The position numbers and the translations under genes are program-made. The notes beneath the pieces are model-generated. The model was not told the DNA's origin. It saw only the letters and a list, made by a program, of their open reading frames with translations, and made no database searches. Positions 19,201-25,735 of a stretch of DNA of 64,000 bases are shown here, piece after piece; position 1 is the first letter of the stretch, and every line of letters begins with the position of its first letter. The DNA is from Arctic95D-9 sp035967665 (GTDB taxonomy: Bacteria; Verrucomicrobiota; Verrucomicrobiia; Verrucomicrobiales; DEV007): assembly GCA_035967665.1 (NCBI GenBank), contig JAYWLB010000040.1, forward strand, positions 47,097 through 111,096. The letters run 5' to 3'.

Positions 19201-20207
19201 GCGAAGCCGTCGGCAGCGAAATGACCTCCCTTCTCGCCGATCCCGAAACCGTGATCCAGGAAGCCGCGATGAAGATGGCCTCCACCCTCGGGGTCACCAT
19301 CAACCCCGACGCACTCGCCTCCGTCGTCACCGGAGCAAAGAATCCCGAAAACCTGCGCCGCGAAGCCCTCAGCTCGCTCGCCGCGCAAAAGGCTGAGCAA
19401 CTTCCCCAAGCCGTCGAGACCGCCCTCGCCTCCGATTCAGCACCCCTGAGAACCCTCGCCCTGTCACTCCTCTCCGGCTACGCGCCCGGCCCGGCCACCA
19501 CCAGAGCCGCAGCGATCCTCGAAAACATCAACGACATTCCCGAAGCACAGTCCGCCGTCGCCGTCCTCGCAAAGCTGGCAACTCCCGAAGCCGACGCGGT
19601 CCTCGCAAAGCAAACCGAACAACTCGTCGCCGGCGAGCTGAACCCCAACCTTCACCTCGACGTCATCACCGCCGCTCAGACCCGCTCCGAAGCCGTTCCC
19701 GCGATTGCAGCATCGCTCGCCGCCTATGAGAAATCACGGAAGCCCGGCGACCTCGTCGACAGTCACCGCGAATGCCTCGAGGGAGGTGACGTGAAAAAAG
19801 GAGAGGACATCTTCATGAACCACATCGCTGCCCAGTGCGTGCGTTGCCACAACTACACCTCCGGAAAGGGAAGCACGATCGGACCGAACCTGAAAGCCAT
19901 CGGAGCCCAAAAGGACCGCGTCTACCTCCTCGAATCCATCGTCAACCCGCAGGCCGTCATCGCCCCCGGCTACGGCACGATCTCACTCACCCTGAAGAAC
20001 GGTGACACCGTCGCCGGCCAGTTCCGCAAGGAAACCAAAACCGAAATCGAAATCCGCGACGCCGGGAACAAGCCGATCATCGTAGCAGTCGATCAGGTGA
20101 AGGAGCGCACCCCGGTCGTGTCCACAATGCCTCCGATGTTCGCGCTGTTGAAGAAGGGGGAGATTCGGGATGTGGTTGCTTATTTGGCGGGGTTGAGGGA
20201 GGAGTGA
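16263..20207 (+). CDS. PVC-type haem-binding CxxCH protein with beta-propeller and HEAT repeats
   Basis: A 1314-residue exported protein. After a signal peptide (about 1-27) there is a concanavalin-like/DUF1080-like domain (about 35-230), then a six-bladed sugar-dehydrogenase-like 'membrane-bound dehydrogenase' beta-propeller (about 240-660; VYVRGLRNLQEPRFDAYGN, YGTDWGGGYTLNDKGG). A long array of HEAT repeats follows (about 680-1150). A C-terminal cytochrome c has CVRCHNYTSGKGSTIGPNLK (haem cysteines near 1192 and 1195). This architecture is widespread in Planctomycetes and Verrucomicrobia and is thought to oxidise sugars in the periplasm. It starts 69 bp after the DUF1592 gene, so all three probably form one operon. 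Confidence 0.9.
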   Translation: MRNLHSSAWISGLVLSVILSGLGTSRAQEAKDLPLLLNENFTRGFSAWKTTDASAWEVKQEEGSSNRVLNLHGKSNYKPTHRSPFNQAILKYHTVGDFVLTAKLQATKESYGHRDLCLFFGYQDPEHFYYVHLGQKMDDHANQIFIVNDAPRIKISETTTAGTPWKDGSWHNVKIVREVESGLIEVYFDDMTKPVMTAHDKTFDWGKIGVGSFDDTGMFDDVILHGIEVKPKGDHAVADPKTLKYEKWTTDYEIHNAIALSFDEKGAAYVTGARRRVAQDLAIREDWMIEDLKLRSVDDKKAFYHRVLNPDKGTSEENKANVEDHNQDGSHDWRDLMVLSDTIYRIEDTTGDGKADQKTAYATGIQTEITGSMAGVLYHDGDVYATASPELMKFRDTDGDGVSDEQKSIAHGFGVHVAYAGHYMHGLNVGPDGRLYWTIGDKGINVLSKEGKRFEYPHEGVMMRCEPDGSHFEVYVRGLRNLQEPRFDAYGNWFGVDNDGDSAGEMERLVYLAQHIDTGWRINWQYFKGDYNFWTTEGLFKPWFKGQAGHIVPTIASYVNGPSGFAWNPGTALSPEYKNYFFITQFSSGFQNAFQVKPKGASFEMINDHVIGNGVPLVGLNWSPDGGLYGTDWGGGYTLNDKGGVWRIDVPEYADSKERKETATLLGEGMTERDEAELVTLLDQEDQRVRLAAQFELVKRGEQTRLETSALKKDGPQMGRIHALWGWAQLERAKAKRNPGKILTLAKDDDPEIRAQFARTIGDIGAIEGDATVDALVAMLTDSNERAQSLAALSLGNLEATRAYPALLTFASAIRADQPYLRHGAIVALTHCAQPEQLAGLSQHESAGVRRAAVIALRRQGAAGVAEFLDDTDEAIATDAARAIHDDDSILPALPQLAAALTSTQYKNEAFLRRAVNANFRLGDSASASRLATFASNKNRPLDLRLDALDALTDWAAPVEIDRIEGSYRKLDPRDLKKTGEAVGSEMTSLLADPETVIQEAAMKMASTLGVTINPDALASVVTGAKNPENLRREALSSLAAQKAEQLPQAVETALASDSAPLRTLALSLLSGYAPGPATTRAAAILENINDIPEAQSAVAVLAKLATPEADAVLAKQTEQLVAGELNPNLHLDVITAAQTRSEAVPAIAASLAAYEKSRKPGDLVDSHRECLEGGDVKKGEDIFMNHIAAQCVRCHNYTSGKGSTIGPNLKAIGAQKDRVYLLESIVNPQAVIAPGYGTISLTLKNGDTVAGQFRKETKTEIEIRDAGNKPIIVAVDQVKERTPVVSTMPPMFALLKKGEIRDVVAYLAGLREE

Positions 20208-20371
20208 GTGGAGCACGTTCCCAACAAGGGGAGGAAGCTCGAATTGAAACACCTCCTCTATAATCAAGAATTTTTAACTGACCCATTTCCAGAGTCTTTA
20301 ACCGACCCGATTTCACGTGACCCGATTTCATGCGACGACCGCATATCCGGAATTTTACCTTTACAGGTGAA

Positions 20372-20407
20372 CAAAAAACCACCGGACGCGGTAACTACGC
20401 CCGGTGG
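20372..20407 (-). terminator. rho-independent terminator of the ubiquitin-like operon
   Basis: On the minus strand the stem CCACCGG / CCGGTGG closes a 15-nt loop and is followed by TTTTTTG. It lies 20 bases after the end of the JAB-E1 gene. To its left (20278-20330) are short direct repeats of GACCCGATTTCA. Confidence 0.8.
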
Positions 20408-20426
20408 CTGGTTGATGTAGCAAACT

Positions 20427-21995
20427 CTAGCGTTTGAACCAATCTAGGAGCCTACGAATCAGGCTTCGAAGGCAACGATTCTGTTCCAGTTCTTCGACCC
20501 GAATTGCTCGTGCGAAGTGACTGGGCTTTGTGATGCTGAGATGCCCTTGATCAGAGTGTCCTCTGAATTTCGTACAATTACACAGTTCAAGTGGCACCTC
20601 ATCTTCATGGGTGACTCCAAGTCCTTGCCTCCCCAGATCCATTTGGATTCGGCGGTGAGGCATTGCAGCCGTGCCAAGAAGCCAGTTCTCAGCGTAACCC
20701 GCAGCCATTGCTCCAGCGCAAGTGGTGAGGTAACCCACACTTGGCAGTTGGGGAACATCGCCATTCCAGTATGCTTCACCAGGAACTCCAGCGGCTTCAG
20801 CTTCGGCAGCTTCTTTCTTCGCCTGCTGAATTTCAACTGGTGACATCAACTCAGTGCTGAGCACTCCGGGATCAATCTTGTCCAAGCAATATGGACAAGG
20901 GTCTTCAGGGGAGTGGCGAGTCAGTTCGATCAACTGATCGGTAATGACGCCTTCTGAACCTTCCGGTAGAACACCCACATCAATGCAGGGCACTAGGTAG
21001 CGCGTCGCAAGGTCGCCGAGATGAACACGCCCGTGATAGGAATCGGTGCATCCAACGATTAGATCACAGCGCAACAGCTCGCTCATCGCCAGATCGTCGA
21101 GTGAGTTGCCGGCGATCAGACTGATCTCGGCATCCGGATTGATCTCACGAATCATGCGGGCCATGAGCTGCACCTTGTAGGGTGGTGGATCCAATTCGAT
21201 ATCAACCAGCATACTGCCGTGAACTCGTTCGAGGTTGGAGACTGATAGCCTGTCTGGGTCTACCAGAACAAATCCTCCTACTTGGGCTCTCGCCAGAGTT
21301 TCAATGAGAGGAGATCCCGTCCCGCCGCATCCGATTACTCCGATCGTGGCGTTCTTCAGGGATGAAACCGACTCCATCGACGCGACCATAAGCCACCGGC
21401 TGAGTATCTCCTGGAAATGAGGACTTTCCTCTCGGTTCGGCCACGGAGAGAGTTGGCTTGGAATGCGCTCTATCCGCTCGCCAGCTGAAAGCATCGCACT
21501 CGCAGGCATCCAGTCTCCCTGATAGTAGACTCGACCGCTGAATACCAGCTTTCCTGAACTTGTTTTGTTCAGAATTATGCTAGCGTAGGGGCGTTCTGGA
21601 GCAAATGGATAGAACATTTCGGTTCCAAAATGTTCGTCCATGTCGTCGTCCAGCGAACTGGGCGACACGGCCCCACCTTTTGGATGAGAGTGAATCACCC
21701 CTATACCAAATGGAGCTTCCTCAAGTGCGTCGACAGCCCTTTCCGTGTAGTCAGTGTGGAACGCGACCATACCGCTTCTGCGGTCTAGGTCTCCACCTAT
21801 GGGCGGGAGGGCATCGACATAGCTCAAGGCGAGCCCCCATTCTGTTTGGCGGTAGCCAAACTTGAAAAACGTTCCCCACTCGCGAGAGGGGTGACGTTGA
21901 AACACGAGTTTTTCCAGCTCGCGCCGCGCACTCTCCGTGATACGGATGAGTGCGCGACGACCCGTGACGAGCTTCAGTCGCCTAACGGGTTTCAT
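20427..21995 (-). CDS. JAB/MPN peptidase - E1/ThiF adenylyltransferase fusion
   Basis: A 522-residue fusion. Residues about 14-170 form a JAB (JAMM) metallopeptidase: a likely catalytic Glu39 in REWGTFF, H102 and H104 in GVIHSHP, then S113 and D116 in SPSSLDDD (one residue more than the canonical HxHx7SxxD spacing). Residues about 195-480 are an E1-like ThiF domain: ATP loop GVIGCGGTGSPL (219-230), LVDPDRLSVSNLER (D246, D248, N254, R257), a Lys at 274, and zinc cysteines in CPYC (367-370) and CNC (472-474). Cys426 in GYLTTCAGAM could be a catalytic thiol. E1 enzymes adenylate a UBL C-terminus; JAB enzymes cut UBLs off. It overlaps the UBL-E2 gene (TGATG), which indicates translational coupling. 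No RING-type ligase was found nearby. Confidence 0.85.
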   Translation of the reverse strand: MKPVRRLKLVTGRRALIRITESARRELEKLVFQRHPSREWGTFFKFGYRQTEWGLALSYVDALPPIGGDLDRRSGMVAFHTDYTERAVDALEEAPFGIGVIHSHPKGGAVSPSSLDDDMDEHFGTEMFYPFAPERPYASIILNKTSSGKLVFSGRVYYQGDWMPASAMLSAGERIERIPSQLSPWPNREESPHFQEILSRWLMVASMESVSSLKNATIGVIGCGGTGSPLIETLARAQVGGFVLVDPDRLSVSNLERVHGSMLVDIELDPPPYKVQLMARMIREINPDAEISLIAGNSLDDLAMSELLRCDLIVGCTDSYHGRVHLGDLATRYLVPCIDVGVLPEGSEGVITDQLIELTRHSPEDPCPYCLDKIDPGVLSTELMSPVEIQQAKKEAAEAEAAGVPGEAYWNGDVPQLPSVGYLTTCAGAMAAGYAENWLLGTAAMPHRRIQMDLGRQGLGVTHEDEVPLELCNCTKFRGHSDQGHLSITKPSHFARAIRVEELEQNRCLRSLIRRLLDWFKR

Positions 21996-23113
21996 CAGTT
22001 GAGCCAGCTAAGGATTTCTCCGTAATAAGTGTGAATCCCGTGGATGTTTTGATCCCAGGGATTGCCGCCGTTGGAAGCGTGCGGGTGCACGGATTTCTTC
22101 TGCCAACTTTGACCGTTGGCGGTCATCTGCTCCTGAGTAGCACCGGGCGCATTTCCGAGAATCGGGCAGTCCGACAGAAGATAGGCGTTGTCCAACATCC
22201 TCGCGGGATACCCAGAGGGGACTGCTACTAGCACATCCGTCACACCTTCGTTGCCCTTCACGAAATACGGCACATCGTGATAAATCACGACAGGCCTATC
22301 ACCGTTGACGAGAGTGACTTTTCCCCCGCCAGTGCGGAGCGTCTCCAATTCGGCTTCTAGGCGATTTGCCTGAAAACCGGCGACAACACCCTTTCGAAAG
22401 ACGCGGAACGAGTCGCAGTTTTCGATTGAGACCGTTTGGTTCAACGGGATTTCTGCCTTGTCGCCAGGAGTCGTTTCCTTCACTCGAGGATTGGGAGCAT
22501 TCGGATAGACGAGTTTTGCGATTGCCGCACCAGTCATGGTCGCAGTGACTCCTTCAGCTTCGGTGAACATCTGATTGTTCACCCTGATCCGGAGACCGGT
22601 TCCGGCCCGAGTGATGAAGACGTTGCCATCGGTCAGATCGACCTTGTCCTGGGGAGCAATCCTTTCGTCCTTCGGAGATTGGTAGTCCCGGAAGAGATCA
22701 TCGCTTTTGGGAACTCGGTGAAGTTCTCGAAGCGACTGCCCCGTTTGTTGGTCAGTCACCACAACTTCCGGGTTGTCATCGACAACCGTGAGAAGCTTAG
22801 GCTTTGACTTGCAAGCGGGAGGCGAGTCCTCTGCATCACACTTTGGAATCGAGTAGAACACTGATCCCTTTGCAAGATCCACCTTCTCACCCTTCTTAAG
22901 GATGGGATCATGCGGATCGTTGTAATCTCGAACGATCACGTGATCGGGAGGAACGTTCGCCTGATTGCGAAGGATCGACTCCGTTACATGTCGCCCAGGC
23001 ATTGGAATGACCTGGTCGTTAACGAGCGCTGCCCATTTGGACGCAGAGCAGCGGTTTTGCGTATCGTTCTTAGTTCCATCGGAACCCTGTTTTTGAGTGT
23101 CATTATCAGACAT
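21995..23113 (-). CDS. multi-ubiquitin-like domain protein fused to an E2/UBC-like domain
   Basis: A 372-residue protein with three apparent ubiquitin-like units (about 26-90, 106-170, 173-240). The first two share the ending 'KVDLxxGxVF' (EKVDLAKGSVFYS; DKVDLTDGNVFIT), and each has a central RDY. The last ~125 residues match the bacterial E2 family E type seen with multiubiquitin operons: VLVAVPSGYPARMLDNAYL, then W337 with His343/His345 and NPWDQNIHGIHTYYGEIL. Cys316 in LLSDCPIL is a candidate thioester cysteine. In most described operons the poly-UBL and E2 are separate genes, so fusion is unusual. The C-terminus (SWLN) has no di-glycine. It is the first gene of a two-gene minus-strand operon, divergent from the toxin-antitoxin pair. 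Confidence 0.78.
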   Translation of the reverse strand: MSDNDTQKQGSDGTKNDTQNRCSASKWAALVNDQVIPMPGRHVTESILRNQANVPPDHVIVRDYNDPHDPILKKGEKVDLAKGSVFYSIPKCDAEDSPPACKSKPKLLTVVDDNPEVVVTDQQTGQSLRELHRVPKSDDLFRDYQSPKDERIAPQDKVDLTDGNVFITRAGTGLRIRVNNQMFTEAEGVTATMTGAAIAKLVYPNAPNPRVKETTPGDKAEIPLNQTVSIENCDSFRVFRKGVVAGFQANRLEAELETLRTGGGKVTLVNGDRPVVIYHDVPYFVKGNEGVTDVLVAVPSGYPARMLDNAYLLSDCPILGNAPGATQEQMTANGQSWQKKSVHPHASNGGNPWDQNIHGIHTYYGEILSWLN

Positions 23114-23451
23114 CGTTATTTCGTTTTTTAAAAGCCCCAGCCAACGTCGTGGCTTGACTCCGAATCGATATCTGGCAAGATTGAGATTCCTAACGTCTCC
23201 TCACCTTCGATTCATTGCCTCCAACTTCGGGGTAATAATTGGATTTGGAGAAAGGTTGGATCTCCATATCAGGGGGTCCAACCTGTCTCCGAGATACAAG
23301 ATGCACAACATGTTGTGTTTTCACAAGGGTAAAGTTCCCAAAATGGAAATATTTTTTCTTTTGGTATCCTTTGGGCGGAATTGCGTATTCTTTTAAATAT
23401 TAATAAACTTTCACAAAATGGGAACTGTGTGTACAATCCGCCCGTTAGGAA
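23114..23451. promoter_or_regulatory. divergent control region between the UBL operon and higBA
   Basis: This 338-bp gap is AT-rich compared with the rest of the window. It holds a perfect 14-bp palindrome, CACAACATGTTGTG (23304-23317), 190 bp before the UBL gene and 134 bp before higB. An imperfect inverted repeat, GGGCGGAATTG (23373-23383) and CAATCCGCCC (23434-23443), flanks a weak promoter-like pair (TTGCGT at 23381-23386 and TAAACT at 23404-23409). HigA-type antitoxins usually bind such palindromes to repress their own operon; whether the same protein also controls the UBL operon is inference. Confidence 0.5.
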
Positions 23452-23766
23452 ATGATCATCGTTGGGCGAAATCTTTTGATTCCACATACTAAGGGAATCA
23501 CCCGTTCTAGTGAGGCTATTAGAGCTTGGCTATCCGTCATTGAAATTGACGAGATTTGCCGGATCGAAGAAGTCGGTGAGTGGATTGAAGCCGCTGCCTT
23601 CAACGAAGATTATGCAATCTTTCGAATCGGAAGGGGTGTTAGTGAGATATGGATCTCAGCCCGCCATTGCCGAAACACGTTGATGATTTTAGAAGTGGGA
23701 ACACACGCAGAACTGAAAACTATGGAGTCCAAATATGGCCTCCAAATTACTAGCCGTCGATCATGA
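23452..23766 (+). CDS. higB: HigB-type toxin (RelE/ParE superfamily mRNA interferase)
   Basis: A 104-residue protein resembling HigB toxins of the PF09907 type: a central AWLSVIEIDEI, a basic strand region, FNEDYAIFRIG, ISARHCRNTLMILEVGTHAEL. The motif GTHAEL(K)TME near the C-terminus is characteristic of this family, which cuts mRNA on the ribosome. The basic residues expected for RNA contact are partly present (Arg/His in ARHCRN). Start: ATG at 23452, with TAGGA almost touching the ATG, so leader strength is uncertain. It overlaps the antitoxin gene by four bases (ATGA), the usual coupling in this arrangement (toxin first). Confidence 0.75.
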   Translation: MIIVGRNLLIPHTKGITRSSEAIRAWLSVIEIDEICRIEEVGEWIEAAAFNEDYAIFRIGRGVSEIWISARHCRNTLMILEVGTHAELKTMESKYGLQITSRRS

Positions 23767-24953
23767 CCTTGAAACTCATTAAGAACAGCAACGACTATGC
23801 AGAAGCGCTTAAGCAAATTCAACGACTTCTAGAGAACGTCGAGGCGAAGGGTGTCGCCGACTTTGAGCGTATTGAATTACTCTCGTATTTGATTGAGAAG
23901 TACGAGAAGGAAACTCTTAAGGTTGCTTTGCCGACACCAGTTGAAGCCATTCGTTTCGCTATGGACCAAAGTGGTTTACGTCAACAAGATTTGGTTCCAT
24001 TCATCGGGTCTAAAAGTAGAGTGTCTGAGGTGCTGTCAGGAAAGAGACCACTCACGCTTTCAATGATTCGTGGATTGCATGAGGGGCTTGGCATCCGTGC
24101 TGATGTTCTTCTTCAAGAGCCTGGCGAGACTCTGCCTTCTAGAATTAGTGTCGATGACTATCCCGTACGTGAAATGCACAAACGCAATTGGTTCTCAGGT
24201 TTTCCGAGTGACTGGAAAGACGCAAAGGATCATAAGGAAGAGATGCTTCAGTCGCTCTTTCAAGGGCGAGAGAATGATCCCATCGGGGCGCGAAACCGGC
24301 AGAGCCTTAAATCGAAATCGAAAGTCGATGAAAATGCTCTTCATGCCTGGCGTTGCTTCGTAATCGACAAAGCAATGTCGAAAAAACTTCCAACCTATGA
24401 TCCTAATTCTTTAAACGATGAGTTCATTAGTTGGCTCAAGATGTCAAGTCGGCTCCCGGATGGCCCACTAAAAGCTATCGAGGAAATTGAAGAACGTGGG
24501 ATTCCAGTAGTTATCGAGGAACGTTTGGATAAAACATTTCTCGATGGGGCTGCTATCCAATTACCCGATGGGCGCCCAATGATCGGTTTAACATTGCGTT
24601 ATAATCGCTTAGATAATTTCTGGTTTACTCTCTTCCACGAATTAGCTCACGTTAAGCTTCATCTCGGGACGTCGAATAATGAAGGATATTGGGATACTGA
24701 TATTGACAGTACATCCGAGAATGCTGAAGAAAGAGAAGCCGATGAATTCGCTTTAAACAGTTTCATATCCGACTCCGACTGGGAAGAAATTCGCGATTTG
24801 AAGACTGCAGAAGAGATTCGTGATAAAGCGAAACAATTGATGATTCATGAGTCGATTATCGCCGGTCGGCTTCGTCGAGAAGCGCAGGATTATCGGCGTC
24901 ATCGAACTCTTGTTGGTCAGGGACAGGTTAAGAAACTCTTCAAATTAGAATAG
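23763..24953 (+). CDS. HigA-like antitoxin fused to an ImmA/IrrE metallopeptidase
   Basis: A 396-residue protein. Residues about 1-55 form a helical HigA N-terminal segment. A Cro/CI-type helix-turn-helix follows (about 57-112; LRQQDLVPFIGSKSRVSEVL). The C-terminal half is an ImmA/IrrE zinc peptidase: FHELAHVKLH at 291-300 supplies HExxH, and EEREADEFA at 322-330 the third ligand. ImmA-type peptidases destroy repressors on signal (as in the ICEBs1 and IrrE/DdrO systems), so this protein may be an antitoxin that also carries a protease. Standard HigA is about 90-140 residues, making the fusion much longer. Codon use and base composition are AT-richer than the flanking genes, as expected of acquired DNA. 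It follows higB with an ATGA overlap. Confidence 0.82.
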   Translation: MTLKLIKNSNDYAEALKQIQRLLENVEAKGVADFERIELLSYLIEKYEKETLKVALPTPVEAIRFAMDQSGLRQQDLVPFIGSKSRVSEVLSGKRPLTLSMIRGLHEGLGIRADVLLQEPGETLPSRISVDDYPVREMHKRNWFSGFPSDWKDAKDHKEEMLQSLFQGRENDPIGARNRQSLKSKSKVDENALHAWRCFVIDKAMSKKLPTYDPNSLNDEFISWLKMSSRLPDGPLKAIEEIEERGIPVVIEERLDKTFLDGAAIQLPDGRPMIGLTLRYNRLDNFWFTLFHELAHVKLHLGTSNNEGYWDTDIDSTSENAEEREADEFALNSFISDSDWEEIRDLKTAEEIRDKAKQLMIHESIIAGRLRREAQDYRRHRTLVGQGQVKKLFKLE

Positions 24954-24954
24954 C

Positions 24955-25180
24955 AGTGATGGGGTCAGGCGACATTTTCTGACAGAGTTCGTGGGGTCAG
25001 GCGACATTTCGTGACAGTAGAAACGAGTTACGCATCCTAAACGGCAAACATCTCCGGAGCCAAACGCCACCTCTCGAAACCTGTCCCTCCGCTAGAATGA
25101 AGGCGTGACTTCAGCAACCTAACAAAACTCCCTCCGAAGGTTACCGAAGACCATCAGTCAAGAACTGTCACCTGAACCCG
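24955..25180. repeat. dispersed repeat, long copy A (duplicated core)
   Basis: The core 'ggggtcaggcgacatttcgt' occurs twice in tandem (24961-24985 and 24994-25018) and continues as a ~160-bp tail (ACGAGTTACGCAT, CTCCGGAGCCAAACG, CGAAACCTGTCCCTCCGCTA, AACTCCCTCCGAA) that is found again, near-identical, at 34564-34730. The short core recurs at 32370, 37946 and 41084. The bases between this copy and 25376 show no gene. Nature unknown; it could be a remnant of a mobile element. Confidence 0.75.
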
Positions 25181-25376
25181 CCCCTGTTAGGTAACGCCCA
25201 TTACGGAAGACCACTGGAGCAGTTGATCGAGAATTGCTAAAACGATTGGACGCGAACCTCACTCGCCCGGGCGGTGTGGAATGCGACTTCCGTTTCGCAC
25301 GCGTGGCTCGCTAAGTACTTGAATTTGAAGTCAGCGGCGAACTCAAGCCAACAGATTCGCCGTTTCGCTCACCTGG

Positions 25377-25625
25377 ATGATAAGAAGTTACCCGCAAGAA
25401 TCCGGAAATGGGAAAAGTCGGGAAATACTGGCTGATCCCGAATTACTCTTCGGTTTCAGCGGCATCAACAACGTCAAGTTCCGAGGCAGCGTCGAACCCG
25501 GTTGCGAACTCCTCATGATCGCCAAAGCCAAAAAGCTCAGCTCGAGAATCGCCGCCTTTGAAACACAGGGATTCGTCGACGGGACGCTCGTCTTCGAAGG
25601 CGACGTGACCGGGCTGGTGCTTTAG
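25377..25625 (+). pseudogene. hotdog-fold (FabZ-like dehydratase) C-terminal remnant
   Basis: From about 25430 the reading frame encodes LLFGFSGINNVKFRGSV, EPGCELLMIAK and GFVDGTLVFEGDVTGLVL, matching the C-terminal half of 3-hydroxyacyl-ACP dehydratases (FabZ-type hotdog fold). The N-terminal half, including the catalytic His region, is absent: the sequence upstream reads as noncoding and repeat DNA. The ATG at 25377 is not a credible natural start. I read it as a gene fragment left at the right edge of the accessory island. The stretch 25626-25735 holds nothing recognised. Confidence 0.55.
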
Positions 25626-25735
25626 AGGCTTGGACGAGGGCGTGTCCGGCGTTAGGTATGAGAGCCTGACAGAGTCTCTAAATCAACACACCCTGCGGCG
25701 ATACCGTCAGAGCGCTGCAAATGAGCCCCCTCTCT

